22,500 nt of DNA from Chrysomallon squamiferum (Eukaryota; Mollusca; Gastropoda; Neomphalida; Peltospiridae): the NCBI GenBank assembly GCA_012295275.1, contig CM022678.1:11380782-11403281 (forward strand). The letters are read 5' to 3'. The number at the start of each line of letters is the position of its first letter. Within the stretch, counting starts at the first letter, position 1. Below the pieces are notes generated by a model. The model made no database searches, had not been told where the DNA came from, and saw only the letters and a list, made by a program, of their open reading frames with translations. Below are positions 1 to 9,290 of the stretch, piece after piece. A program made the position numbers and the translations under genes.

Positions 1-52
<52 letters not shown>

Positions 53-68
53 TACACACATGCACACA
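1..68. repeat. (CA)n microsatellite, cut by window edge
   Basis: Near-continuous CA dinucleotide with a TATA interruption near 35-38 and a CATG break near 59-62. It begins at the first base, so its true length is unknown. It runs into an A-rich stretch. Confidence 0.95.
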
Positions 69-147
69 AAAAAAATCATGTTACCGAAAAGTACACAGTG
101 AATATTGTTCAGTGACGTGTCAGGGACAAGTCAAATTAAAGGTAACA

Positions 148-230
148 CACCTGTACACACCTGTACACACCTGTGACATTGTTTTCACCTGTTTTTCTCT
201 GTCCTTGCTCTGATTTCAGGTGTTCAGGTA
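148..230. promoter_or_regulatory. Cluster of six E2-box (CACCTG/CAGGTG/CAGGTA) words
   Basis: CACCTG lies at 148, 158, 168 and 186; CAGGTG at 217; CAGGTA at 225. The first three are exactly 10 bp apart, one helical turn, inside a threefold CTGTACACAC repeat. CAGGTG/CAGGTA are the E2-box words bound by ZEB and Snail-family zinc fingers in animals; occupancy here is inferred. Part of the regularity comes from the 10-bp repeat itself, and a simple CA-related repeat is the main alternative. Confidence 0.35.
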
Positions 231-262
231 AATACTTAACTAAGAGGTGTAATTAAATAGAT

Positions 263-295
263 GTGTTTTATGTGTGTGTGTTTTGTGTGTGTTTT

Positions 296-340
<45 letters not shown>

Positions 341-350
341 GTGTGTTTTC
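263..350. repeat. (GT)n microsatellite
   Basis: GT dinucleotide with a pure core at about 299-332, flanked by TTTT-interrupted GT and TATG units. Confidence 0.95.
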
Positions 351-915
351 ATTTTTAGTTATGTTGAAATGTGTGTCAGTGTTTTAAAATAGATATGTTT
401 ATTTGTATTAGACATAGATGTTTAAATTTATTTTTTATTTTTTAAATTAGTAATTAATTTATTTTTATAATTTATTAGTCATTTATTATAAAAAATAAAA
501 ATATATTTGTTTTTGGATTAATTAATTAATTTATTTTTATTTTTTAATTATTTATTTGTTTATTAATTTATTTAAAAATTAAAAACTGAATTTGTTTATT
601 TGATTTAATTTTGTTTTATTTGTTGTTTATCTGTTTTTTTATTTCATTTTTTATTTTTTTTTTTTTTTTTTTTTTGATTTAATTTTTGAATTATTTGAGT
701 TTTTATTTCAGTTTTTAATTTTGATTTCATTTTATTTTTTTTTTTTTAAATATACTTTGTTTGTAATTCTGGACAAATGAACAATATATAAATAAATTAA
801 AAAAATAATAATAAAATCACATAGACCAGAATTCCAAAGTATGTCTTTCTGTCTGTGAGTGTTTTTAAGTTCATGTGTCTTTTGTGTATCTGTATGTGAC
901 TGCTCATAGAAAACT
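351..915. other. AT-rich spacer, no gene seen
   Basis: TTTA/TTAATT-rich sequence with a run of 22 T at 654-675. The open frames crossing it on the minus strand are translations of T runs and the adjacent TCTG repeat. I see no supported gene. Confidence 0.8.
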
Positions 916-1126
916 TCTGTCTGTGTGTCTCTCTGTCTGTCTGTCTCTGTCTGACTCTCTGCCTGCCTGCCTGTCTGTCTGTCTCTCTGTCTGACTGTCT
1001 CTCTGTGTCCGTCTCTCTGTCTCTCTGTCTGACTGTCTCTTCTGTCTCTCTGTATGTCTGTCTGTCTCTCTGTCTCTCTGTCTGTCTCTCTGTCTCTCTG
1101 TCTGTCTCTCTGTCTGTCTGTCTGTT
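916..1126. repeat. (TCTG)n/(TC)n compound microsatellite
   Basis: About 210 bp of TCTG units irregularly mixed with TCTC and a few TGCC units. The interruptions suggest an old array. On the minus strand it translates to Asp-Arg-Gln-rich low-complexity frames that are not genes. Confidence 0.95.
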
Positions 1127-1189
1127 GAACTCTTTGGTTTAGAGAAGTCACAAAAAGCTGATTTCAATTTGTTTTAATTCCTGTGGCCA

Positions 1190-1460
1190 GATTCACTTGT
1201 AACTCCCAATTATACAACAGCATCACCTGCGTGGACGTCGTGGTCACGCTTGTATCATCGCTGTCTCGTCGTCTTCAACTGAGAAACAAAACAAAAAAAA
1301 TCAATTTGCATGTTAGTGACCTTTCGACCTTGCATGGGTAATTAATTAAGGAAAAACGACAAACAGGATTAGCTGCTAAGAAGTCTGTTTTGTTGTAAAG
1401 GAAGATGACAACATTTGTCTGTGACAGCGGTTCACCGGTAAATCGACAAAATTAAATTCA
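1190..1460. promoter_or_regulatory. Complex-sequence island with octamer and DR2-like sites
   Basis: Non-repetitive, more GC-balanced sequence. Visible words are TGGTCA at 1241, a perfect POU octamer word ATTTGCAT at 1304-1311, and TGACCTTTCGACCT at 1317-1330, which on the minus strand reads AGGTCG-AA-AGGTCA, a DR2-like nuclear-receptor arrangement. A TAATTAATTAA homeodomain-type stretch lies just downstream. No open frame of note crosses it. The regulatory role is inferred from motif density alone. Confidence 0.3.
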
Positions 1461-1813
1461 GAATTTTTTACTGCAAATGTCATTGTTTGGAAATATAGGA
1501 AAAAGGTTTTAAGTTTTTACTGGTACAGAAATTATTTTTTCTGTGTTTTTCACTGAACGTTTTTTAAATCTTTGTGCCAAAGAGTTCAGTTTTAGACTCT
1601 TTATTTGTTTTTATCTTTTTCTTTTTCTTTTTCTTTTTTTTTGGTTAAATTCAGTAATGTTAAGATAATGTAACTAGTGTGTGAACGTACAGATTAAACA
1701 AGATGATAGAGTAAAATGATCAGTTTTGTCTGAGATTTTTCAGTGAAGATACATTGCATTGACTTCATAGTCCTTGGTTTTCAAGATTTAAAAAAAAAAT
1801 CCAGACCAAACAT

Positions 1814-1815
<2 letters not shown>
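1461..1815. other. AT-rich single-copy spacer
   Basis: Mostly complex AT-rich sequence with a CTTTTT-type stretch at 1613-1644. No gene, RNA or repeat family recognised. Confidence 0.7.

Positions 1816-1847
<32 letters not shown>
1816..1847. repeat. A32 homopolymer
   Basis: Uninterrupted run of 32 A. It could be a retroposon tail, but I found no target-site duplication or recognisable body upstream, so I call it a homopolymer. Confidence 0.9.
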
Positions 1848-1852
<5 letters not shown>

Positions 1853-3110
1853 ACTTACCACCATTTTCCACTTATCTCTGTTGATACTGTTAAAATATTC
1901 CAAGTCCACTGTACACTAACCCTCCCTCTCCCCACTTCCCACCAACACAAAAGTAAATTTTACAATTCCAACCACCCATCCTAACCTTACAACCTTCACC
2001 ATCCTGTATTTTCCAGCTGTAGAGTTTTCTTTACATCATTACACACCATACGACATTTACAAACATTTTATATCTGTTTTCACATTATTAAATTACTAGT
2101 GTTTTATATCTAGTGTGTGTATATTGAAGTTTTAATGTTTTGCTACGTTTCAGGGCTCAGTGTTTAAATTTGCGATTTCCCAGAATTCAACATTTTTCTG
2201 TACACGTGGCTTCTTCCTGTGAAGTCAGGTTTTTACTTTTTTTTTTTTTTTCTAAATTTCTTAGTCCCTGACCAGTCTTGTGAAAATAGATTGTTACAGA
2301 ATACTTAATTAAATAGTTTATTTCTGCGAAAGATTATTTATAAATATCTGTTTATATATATATATACATATGTGTACGTGTTTGTGTGTGTGTGATTGTG
2401 TGTATTTGTGTAGTTTATGTGAAGTTTCTTTTAAAATATTTATTTAATGTCAGTGTTTGAGTGTGTTTGCTCATGAAATTTGTTTTAAACAATATTTTAC
2501 GTGTTCTGTTAGCACCAACGCACTCGAGTCTGTTTGACAATGAAAGAAGTTTTCAAAAATTCACTTTCATCTGTTTTTTGTTCACAAAAGTGTGTGTGTA
2601 TGAGAAGGTTTATATATTATTTCTTTCTCTTTGAATAAGAAATATTTAAAACAAAAATAACAAAAAACCAAAAAAAAACAAACAAACAAACAAAAATTGT
2701 TTAAATCAAACATCACAGTCCATTTAAATTTTGTTTTTCTTTTCTCTCGTTCATCTTCTTCTCTTTATTTTCCTCTCAATCTTTATTTTAGTTGTAACCA
2801 CAGATGTTCCCCCACATTACCCTCCTCTTAATTATCCCCCCAGGCCTCTGTCCACTCCATTATTTAAAAATTGGATAATTGTCAGTTGAAATATTCCATT
2901 TGTCCCCGAGCCTGAACATTACTTGTGTTTTGTCCTTTCATTATCATCACTTTTATTTTTTTTATTAGTCGAGTTATTTGTGAGAAGTTTTGAGGTAAAA
3001 GATACTGAAATCGGTAATGATAGTTGTCGATTATGTAACTGATAGGTTTTTGAAAATTACTGATGTTTTAGAAAGTGATGGAAATAATAATAATAATTTT
3101 CTGAGTGTGA
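1848..3110. other. AT-rich single-copy spacer with small simple repeats
   Basis: No gene seen. Contents are a T15 run (about 2237-2251), TATA plus GT at 2350-2410, and an A/AAAC-rich stretch at 2648-2697. A slightly more C-rich complex stretch at about 2800-2935 contains TTTGTCCCC and ATTGTCAG words. One RTTAYGTAAY match (ATTATGTAAC) lies at 3030-3039. Confidence 0.75.
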
Positions 3111-3660
3111 TTAAGAGATTAATTTATTTTGTTGTTGGGTTTTCCTTTTTTTAAATAGGTTTTTTTTATTATTATTATTTTGTTTTAATAGATTGTTGTG
3201 TTTTATATTTAATTAAATATTATTTTATTCTGTTTTATTTTAATTTTTATTTAATTTTATTATTTTGTTTCAGTCTATATTATTTATATTTTAGTTTTGG
3301 TTATTTTGTTTGTTTATTTTATTTTATTTTGTTTTGTATTTATTTTATTATTATTTTAGTTTAGTTTACTTTATTTATATTTTATTGTATTTTATTTAGT
3401 TTATTTATTTATTTCATTTAATATATTTTGTTTTCTTATTTCATATAATTATTTACATGTTTAATTTTTTCTTATTTGTTTTTTTATTAAATATTTACGT
3501 ATTTATTTCAATTAATCAATTGTTTAATTAATTAATTTAATTATTTATTTATATTATTTATAACTTGCAGGTTTTATCTAAATATTTATTTCTTTGTATT
3601 TGAAATTTCAAATTATAATGTATTTCTATATGCTTATATCAACATCTTATTATATTCATC
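3111..3660. repeat. TTTTA/TTTA-rich low-complexity tract
   Basis: About 550 bp of almost only A and T in degenerate TTTTA, TTTAT and ATTT units without a fixed period. This is low-complexity DNA, and it has no coding capacity. Confidence 0.85.
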
Positions 3661-3670
3661 TTTATTAATT

Positions 3671-3740
3671 CACATACACACACACACAAACATACACATA
3701 GCAAATAAAATAAAATAAAATAAAATAAAATAAAATAAAT
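3671..3740. repeat. (CA)n followed by (AAAAT)n
   Basis: Short CA tract at about 3671-3699, then at least six tandem AAAAT pentanucleotides at about 3704-3740. Confidence 0.9.
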
Positions 3741-3801
3741 AATTAGACAAAGAAATAAATAAAGATATTTTACTAAGGGAACAATTTCTACATTAACATA
3801 T

Positions 3802-3854
3802 AAAAAAAAAAAAAAATTTAACAAAACGTTTTTTTTTTTTTTTTTTTTTTTTTT
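3802..3854. repeat. A15/T26 inverted homopolymer pair
   Basis: A15 (3802-3816) and T26 (3829-3854) are separated by 12 bp, so a single strand could fold into an A:T hairpin of up to 15 bp. Confidence 0.85.
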
Positions 3855-3909
3855 CAAAACTGTAAATTGTAAATTATAAATCAGAATATGTTGCAAAACC
3901 ACAGAACTT

Positions 3910-3934
3910 CCCCCCCACACACACACACACACAC
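3910..3934. repeat. C7 plus (AC)9
   Basis: Seven C followed by an AC dinucleotide run at the left edge of a GC-richer island. Confidence 0.9.
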
Positions 3935-4081
3935 TGACAAAATACCTGCGTCTGATTGTAAAAACACCTGCCTTAAATCCCTTTTATTCCTGTGAGCTGT
4001 TTTCAGCCTGTGAGGTAAGACTCAGTCACAGTTTTTATATTTTTTATATTTTTACTCCCTGCTAACAACACATGGCTCAGC

Positions 4082-4111
4082 GGGGCGCGGGGGGGGGGGG
4101 CTGGGGGAGGG
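4082..4111 (+). other. Potential G-quadruplex
   Basis: G4, then CGC, a 12-G run at 4089-4100, CT, five G, A and three G. The four or more G-tracts with short loops fit the standard intramolecular quadruplex rule. Folding is not proven by sequence. Confidence 0.6.
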
Positions 4112-4173
4112 ACAACCGCGAGGTGTTTTGAAGAGGCAGTTGAAAGCGTCTGCATGTCATTTGAATTAGTCAA

Positions 4174-4186
4174 AGGTCAAAGGGCA
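4174..4186 (+). promoter_or_regulatory. DR1-type nuclear-receptor site
   Basis: AGGTCA-A-AGGGCA: two direct hexamers with 1-bp spacing, the arrangement bound by HNF4, RXR and COUP-TF type receptors. A third partial half-site (AGTCA) sits immediately upstream. It is two mismatches from the window's DR1 consensus, in the opposite orientation to the other five. Confidence 0.45.
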
Positions 4187-4372
4187 GATGTTCGTGCAGG
4201 TAGGGGTCAATAAAAAACCAATGGGGCATGTACAGGGGGGAATCCATCAATTACAGGGGTTAGTACTGGGGGGTCAGCTCGCACGCGCGCGCGGGGCTTG
4301 TCAATTGACTTGATTGGATAGCTCCGCCTAACAGCAGGTCTTTCACCGAGGCCTTTTTAGGGTTCACATTTT

Positions 4373-4376
<4 letters not shown>

Positions 4377-4416
<40 letters not shown>
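4377..4416. repeat. T40 homopolymer
   Basis: An uninterrupted run of 40 T directly bordering island A, the longest homopolymer in the window. Its length as read may be affected by sequencing slippage. Confidence 0.9.
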
Positions 4417-4418
<2 letters not shown>

Positions 4419-4485
4419 CATTTTTTTAATTTTGTATTTTATTTTATGAGGAATAAAATAATATTTGCTATTATTACTATTGATA

Positions 4486-4532
4486 TTGTGTTATTATTAT
4501 GTTGTTGTTATTATTATTATTATTATTATTAT

Positions 4533-4576
<44 letters not shown>

Positions 4577-4704
4577 CATTAGTGTTATTATTCTTCTTTT
4601 TTTCTTACTATTATCTCTATTCAATAGTTTTTGTTATGACAAAATAATATTTATTATTATTGCTCTTACTATTTTTATTATTATTATTATTACCATCATC
4701 ATCA

Positions 4705-4739
<35 letters not shown>

Positions 4740-4756
4740 GCGTTATTATTATTATA
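4486..4756. repeat. Two (TTA)n microsatellites
   Basis: TTA trinucleotide arrays at about 4486-4580 and 4649-4756 around a 70-bp T-rich spacer. The second array contains a short CAT-unit variant block at about 4692-4708. They translate to poly-Ile/Tyr/Leu frames that are not genes. Confidence 0.95.
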
Positions 4757-5100
4757 AATAAAACCACAATAATAATAAAAAACACAATTCTTCAAATACA
4801 TGTTTTTAAAAATAAAATCCGTTTTGAACCAAAATATAATATACCCAAAAAGAGCCCCATTCTGTGATCCCAGGGGTTGATCTGCCCCTCCCTGGTATCA
4901 CACCTCCTGGCACACTTCATCTGCCCTTTCAAACAAATCTGTCTGACCTCTGACCCCTCGGACTGACCCCTGTCAGGAAATCTGATCCTTTGTAACTTAC
5001 CTGTAATTTAGTGTTTTGTGAGGTGTGGTGTTACCTGTAAACAGGTCCTAAAATAACTTACAGGTGTAGTGACAGGAAATACCTGGAATTCAGGTGTTAA
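4757..5100. promoter_or_regulatory. Complex-sequence island B with DR1 and E2-box cluster
   Basis: A C-richer non-repetitive block. A DR1 match at 4944-4956 is followed by a further TGACCCC half-site near 4964. It is then followed by six E2-box-type words over 99 bp: TACCTG at 4998, 5032 and 5080, CAGGTC at 5042, CAGGTG at 5061 and 5091. TACCTG is CAGGTA on the minus strand, the preferred ZEB/Snail form. No open frame looks like protein. Regulatory function is an inference from motif density. Confidence 0.35.
4944..4956 (-). promoter_or_regulatory. DR1-type nuclear-receptor site, exact
   Basis: TGACCTCTGACCC on the plus strand reads GGGTCA-G-AGGTCA on the minus strand, a direct repeat of near-ideal half-sites with 1-bp spacing. 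It matches the window consensus at all 13 positions. Confidence 0.5.
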
Positions 5101-5930
5101 TAATCATGTTTTAATCTGTTAATTTATTTAATTTGTTTTGTTTAGGTTTTTTTTGTTTATTTAGGTTTTGATTTTGATTTTTAAATGTTTAAATTTTATT
5201 TTATTTTATTTTATTTTGATTTGATTTGATTTGATTTGATTTGATTTTTTATCTCGTTTTATTTTTGTTTTGATTTATATATTTTTGATTTAATTTTATT
5301 TGATGTTTTTTGTTTTAATTTGTATTTATTTATTTATTTATTTTGTTTTCTATATTTTGTTAATCACCTAACGAATAATTTGGTGAAACAATCTTTCATA
5401 AATAAATAATTTAATAATAAATAAATAAAAAATAAATACATGTCAAAAATAATATTTAACAAGTTTTTCCCACTTTTATTTAATTTCTGTTTTGCATTAA
5501 TAATAAGAAATAAATAAATCAGATCAATTTTTCTTTTTTTTTTTTGCTTTAATAAGTTTTCCTATTTATTTTACATATTTCAATATTTTCTGTCAAAATT
5601 TGTAATATCAGATGAATATAAGAATTTACTGTTGTTTGATATGCTGTCAGTTTTGATAAATATAAATTCTTTTTCTGGATGCTGTTACTTGTAGTCTGTT
5701 TTGATATTTATATTAAAAATGTTTTAGGTTACAACAGAATCATAATTAATTTTTTAATAACATTAAAACAGATAGCCGAGTTTGTGAAAATTTGTTTTAC
5801 TGTTATGAAAAGATTAATTTTCATTCAGTGTAATTAAATATTTTTAATATAAATCTGTTAATGAGTTTTTTTTTTTTCTTGGCAAGCTTTTGTTTCCTGT
5901 GTTAATTAATTCTAGTTTGACTTTTTAACA
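5101..5930. other. AT-rich spacer with pentanucleotide repeats
   Basis: No gene seen. At 5194-5250 a TTTTA array passes directly into a TTGAT array of about six units. TTTA units lie near 5321-5345 and TAAA units near 5400-5435. The rest is complex AT-rich sequence. Confidence 0.8.
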
Positions 5931-6350
5931 CGTCGGTGTATTCTTTTCATTTCTCCTTCTTCTTTCTGCTTCTTTCTTTCTTTCTTTTTCTTTGTTTCAT
6001 ACTTTCTTTTTTTGTCGTTCTTTCTCGTTCTGTCACTTTTTCTTTCTCTCACTTTGCCACTTTCATTCTTTCTTTTTCACTCGTTCTTTCTCACTTTCTC
6101 ATTCTGTCACTTTCTCTTTATTTGTCTCTTATTTTCTCTTTATTTCTTTCTTTCTTTCTCACTTTCTCTCAATCTCTATATCTCTCTTTTCTCTCTTTCA
6201 TTATCCAGTTGATACTGTTTGACAGAATTTAAACAAAATATATATAATTTTTTTTTAATAAATCATATACATTCTTTCTTTTTCCTTCTTTCTCCCTTTC
6301 CTAGCTTTTCTCCTTGTTTCTCCTCTCTTCTTTCTTTCCTCTCTATCATT
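5931..6350. repeat. Polypyrimidine TTTC/TCTCACTTTC tract
   Basis: The plus strand is almost wholly pyrimidine at 5936-6203 and again at about 6270-6350, built of degenerate CTTT and CTCACTTT units. Such purine/pyrimidine asymmetry can form triplex DNA. The Phe/Leu/Ser-rich open frames in all three forward phases are by-products of the tract. Confidence 0.85.
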
Positions 6351-6479
6351 CCTTATAATCATGGTTTATTAACTTTTAAAAATATAATGTTCATCCCACT
6401 TTCCCAGTTCCCAGACATCACAGAATCCATCTTGTTTTATTCCACATTCTTTTTTTCCATGTCTGAAACACCCATCATT

Positions 6480-6835
6480 TTATCTTATTTCTTTGTTATA
6501 TCTAAACTAGGAAATATTTCCCAAAAAAGAGTTTATCCAACTTAAACTATTATTTAGTTCTGTCTAAACTGGAAGAAGTCTATTTCTAATAAATAAACAC
6601 AAAAAGTAAAAAATAACAAAACTACAACAACAAAGAAAAAAAAAAAATATATATATATATATATAAAGATTTCAAAATTTAAACTATCATTTATTTCTCT
6701 CTAAAACCAGAAGAATATTTCACCAACAAAACTAAAAAAACCACAAAAACCCCCCCCAAAAACATTCAATTTACAAACTTAAACAATTACATAATTCTCC
6801 CATCTAAACTAGAAATATTAACAACAACAAAAAAA
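6480..6835. repeat. Degenerate tandem array around 'TCTAAACT'
   Basis: Four diverged units carry the core TCTAAACT (or TCTAAAAC), near 6500, 6565, 6700 and 6801, each followed by an AGAA/AAATATT stretch and A/C-rich sequence. Three are preceded by a variant of AAACTATTATTTAGTTCT. Spacing is about 65, 135 and 101 bp, so units were lost or interrupted; one interruption is an (AT)n run at 6647-6665. It appears to be an old minisatellite. Confidence 0.55.
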
Positions 6836-7110
6836 GACCCAATCAACCTTGAAGAAATTGAGAGTGATTAATGTACAATCTGATATATTAATGAAAGGAA
6901 CATCTGTGCTTATGAAAGATTCAGTGTCTGGGGTTATGTAACTTCGCTAATGAACAGTTGTAAGTATCTGTATCATGTTTTCTCAAAAAGAGAAAAGTTC
7001 CCAGCAGCTCACAGAAACACTTGGTAAAATGAGCAGCAGGATTCCTAAGAAGATTATGAAGACACTGAGCATGCTCAGTCATGTGACAGACTCAATCTTA
7101 ATCCTGCAGC
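6836..7110. other. Single-copy island with palindrome and bZIP-like site
   Basis: Complex sequence between two simple-repeat zones. It contains GTTATGTAAC (6933-6942) and a perfect 16-bp palindrome with an adjoining TCATGTGA word (7064-7086). A 65-codon forward frame from 6975 runs into a T run; I recognise no protein in it. Confidence 0.5.
7064..7086. promoter_or_regulatory. 16-bp palindrome with p53-type half-site and M-box
   Basis: ACTGAGCATGCTCAGT (7064-7079) is perfectly self-complementary. Its centre GAGCATGCTC fits the p53-family half-site rule RRRCWWGYYY, and it overlaps TCATGTGA (7079-7086), the M-box word of MITF/TFE factors. The second half-site expected for a full p53 element is not clear. 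Binding is inferred only. Confidence 0.3.
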
Positions 7111-7119
7111 AAATTATTA

Positions 7120-7142
7120 TTTTTTTTTTTTTTTTTTTTTTT
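7120..7142. repeat. T23 homopolymer
   Basis: A run of 23 T after a short ATT stretch. Confidence 0.9.
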
Positions 7143-7174
7143 ATGTATAAAAAAATTTACGTACTTCTATAAGC

Positions 7175-7327
7175 AAATTTATATATCTATATTGATATAT
7201 ATATATAGATATATCTATATTTATATGTGTATATATCTAAATATATATATATATATATGATAGTGTATGTATGTATGTATATATATATGTATGTGTATGT
7301 TTATATATATATATATATGTATATATG
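7175..7327. repeat. TATA/TATG/GATA-type simple repeat
   Basis: Alternating TA with TATC, GATA and TATG variants. It contains many self-complementary stretches and is prone to cruciform formation and slippage. Confidence 0.9.
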
Positions 7328-7611
7328 TACTGTGGAAAAATTATAAAATTTTGAATTCTGAAGAAAAATCACATTTTTTCTTTTTCTTTTGACTGTATGA
7401 ATAGTTGTTTTGTTAAAATATATATATATTTTTTTTATTTTATATGGAAGTGATTTCTATTTTCATTTTCTGTTTACTTTTGTACCTGACTTTTTTTTAA
7501 ATTTCTTTTCTGTTCTGTTTTTTTTCTCTCTTAATCTTCACTTTTTACATTTTTTCCTCACTGTTTTTGTTTCTTTTTCTGTTTTATTCTTTTTTAGTTT
7601 CTGTCTCTCTT
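7328..7611. other. T-rich spacer
   Basis: Pyrimidine-leaning AT-rich sequence grading into the TCTA array. No gene seen; the long forward frame across it is Phe/Leu/Ser/Tyr low complexity. Confidence 0.7.
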
Positions 7612-7684
7612 TATCCATCCATCTATCTGTCTATCTATCTATTTGTCTCAATCTGTCAGTATTTCAATCTATCTATCTGTCTGC

Positions 7685-7743
<59 letters not shown>

Positions 7744-8005
7744 ACTGCCTTTCTACCTTTCTACCTTTCTATCTATCTATCTATTTGTCTCAATCTGTCA
7801 ATATTTCAGTCTATCTATCTATCTATAACTGCCTATCTATCTGTCTCTCTCTATCTGTCTGTCTGCCTATCTATCTGTCTATTTATCTATCTATCTATCT
7901 GTCCTATCTATCTATCTGCCTTTCTACCTATCTATCTATCTATCTATCTATTTATCTATCTACCTATCTATCTATCTGTCTGTCTGTCTATCTGTCTATC
8001 TAACT
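7612..8005. repeat. (TCTA)n array with a 142-bp higher-order unit
   Basis: About 390 bp of TCTA with TCTG, CCTA and TTTA variants. The longest pure block is about 7685-7742 (roughly 14 units). A distinctive non-TCTA insert starting ATTTGTCTCAATCTGTCA occurs at 7641 and again at 7783, 142 bp apart, with one or two differences. So a composite block duplicated as a whole. Frames read as Ser-Ile-Tyr-Leu repeats. Confidence 0.95.
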
Positions 8006-8439
8006 ATGTAACAATTTTCATTAAAAAAAAGTTTTTTTTTGTTGTTTTTAATTAGACAGACGTCATCAATTTTAAGTTTGTTTGTGACATCAAATCGCTA
8101 CATTCAGAAATAATCTTCACAGCTGCAACAATCTGCGACAAACTAAAACCAAAAAAATTAAAAACAATTTCTACAATTCATCATTTCCTTTCCATCAGAT
8201 TTAGAAATAGCACTTGTAGTTGTAGTAGTAGCAGCAGCAGCAGTAGTAGTCATCAATCAGTAAATAAACAACAGACTTCTATTTTGAAGATTAAAAAAAA
8301 TATATATATATATTGTAATGTTGAATTTTATTACTGTTTTTAACTAAAAATATACCTCTCTTTGATCATGCTGATGAGTTTAATTCATAAAGAGAACAAA
8401 AAAAAAACAATTAAACACTGTTTGCCTGGAATCTGAAAA

Positions 8440-8440
<1 letters not shown>
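8006..8440. other. AT-rich single-copy spacer with (GTA)(GCA)(GTA) repeat
   Basis: No gene seen. At about 8216-8250 a trinucleotide tract goes from GTA units to four GCA units and back to GTA units. A short A/TA run lies near 8294-8313. Confidence 0.75.
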
Positions 8441-8479
<39 letters not shown>

Positions 8480-8492
8480 ACACACACACACT
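8441..8492. repeat. (CA)n microsatellite
   Basis: 26 CA-type units with one CT interruption at about 8473-8474. Confidence 0.95.
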
Positions 8493-8729
8493 CTCTGCAT
8501 AACAGAATTAACAAACTTTCACTTTCATTTTCTAAAAATAACCTCCAGTCCTGACAAAAGAGCCAGCCATTATCTGTAGCTGATACTTTTAAAAGTCTGC
8601 ACAGTAACATTTCCCTGGCAGAGAGCTCTTCATCGCAGGGAGATAAAATCGGTGTTAACGACATTTTTCTCCAATCAAATTAACCTCTGACCCTGGTGGG
8701 ATTGCACCATGCAGATAAAATCTCATTTT

Positions 8730-8731
<2 letters not shown>
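8493..8731. promoter_or_regulatory. Complex-sequence island C with DR1 and three GATA sites
   Basis: Non-repetitive and about 40% GC by eye, bounded by CA and CT microsatellites. It holds WGATAA words at 8570 (minus), 8641 and 8713, the last two within the identical string AGATAAAATC, and a DR1 at 8681-8693 between them. A minus-strand frame at 8440-8664 (74 codons, 18 of them from the CA repeat) has a protein-like composition. It shows no family motif and no splice evidence, so I do not call it. Confidence 0.35.
8681..8693 (-). promoter_or_regulatory. DR1-type nuclear-receptor site, one mismatch
   Basis: TAACCTCTGACCC differs from the window consensus at one base. The minus strand reads GGGTCA-G-AGGTTA. 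WGATAA sites lie about 35 bp upstream and 20 bp downstream. Confidence 0.4.
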
Positions 8732-8802
<71 letters not shown>

Positions 8803-8937
8803 TCTCTCACTCCTAATTAGACCTGGTATTCTCCCCACACATTTATTTACTTCACGTGTCCCCCAAGTTGACTGTGGAAGGAGCAGTTTGTAGATTTCTT
8901 CATTCACTGATGTCTTTTTAGTTTTGTTTGTGAGAAT

Positions 8938-9015
<78 letters not shown>
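8732..9015. repeat. (CT)n and (AG)n microsatellites in inverted pair
   Basis: Pure CT at 8732-8800 and pure AG at 8940-9015 are inverted relative to each other. They are separated by 139 bp of complex sequence that includes CACGTG at 8853-8858. One strand could fold a stem of about 69 bp. Confidence 0.9.
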
Positions 9016-9019
<4 letters not shown>

Positions 9020-9048
9020 CTGTTTTGTGGAAGATCTTGGTTCTAGGT

Positions 9049-9099
9049 GAATGAATGAATGAATGAAATGAATGAATAGATGTGTGTGTGTGTGTGTGT
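9049..9099. repeat. (GAAT)n then (GT)n
   Basis: Six to seven GAAT units with one GAAAT slip, followed after a short gap by ten GT units. Confidence 0.9.
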
Positions 9100-9190
9100 T
9101 TGGATTGACAGATGGAACGACAAAGGGTGGATGAATATAAAAGTAAAATAGATGGACAGATGAAAAAAGAAGATATAAAAGCCATTTTAT

Positions 9191-9204
9191 GATTATTATC
9201 ATTA

Positions 9205-9241
<37 letters not shown>

Positions 9242-9290
9242 GTTATTATTGTTATTATTGTTATTATTGTTATTATTATTATTATTATTT
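9191..9290. repeat. (ATT)n with embedded 9-bp GTTATTATT repeat
   Basis: An ATT trinucleotide array in which about 9242-9277 is a fourfold GTTATTATT unit, an A-to-G variant that spread as a 9-bp period. Confidence 0.9.

Larger units (their letters stand above)
3940..4376. promoter_or_regulatory. GC-rich island A: G-runs, CpG and DR1
   Basis: An island of complex sequence ending at a T40 run. Features in order: TACCTG (3943) and CACCTG (3965) E2-box words; a G-quadruplex-type run at 4082-4111; a DR1 site at 4174-4186; CAGGTA at 4197; and an alternating purine-pyrimidine CpG string of about 12 bp from 4281 (GCACGCGCGCGC, Z-DNA-prone). This CpG content stands out against the AT-rich background and suggests an unmethylated or selected element. 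No coding frame is evident. A promoter or enhancer is inferred. Confidence 0.35.

Noticed and set aside
201-232. Micro-exon: pyrimidine tract, CAG, eight bases, then GTAAAT
   Set aside because: The acceptor and donor look good, but the GTGTTCAG 'exon' is part of the E2-box series and there is no coding context on either side.
732-1167. Minus-strand frames of 139 and 87 codons rich in Asp-Arg-Gln
   Set aside because: They are translations of the TCTG/TCTC microsatellite, with two overlapping frames giving the same low-complexity text.
1816-1847. Retroposon poly-A tail
   Set aside because: No body, target duplication or promoter found; long A/T runs are common in this window.
6480-6835. Gene with repeated coding units
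   Set aside because: Unit spacing (65, 135, 101 bp) does not preserve frame and the sequence is A/T-rich with stops.
7410-8055. Overlapping forward frames of 197 and 162 codons
   Set aside because: Both read through the TCTA array (Ser-Ile-Tyr-Leu repeats); a repeat whose length is prime to stops is open in several frames.
8440-8664. Minus-strand frame with protein-like composition
   Set aside because: Its C-terminal part is the CA repeat and no domain, splice signal or neighbour exon is recognisable; it overlies an island whose base composition explains the open frame.
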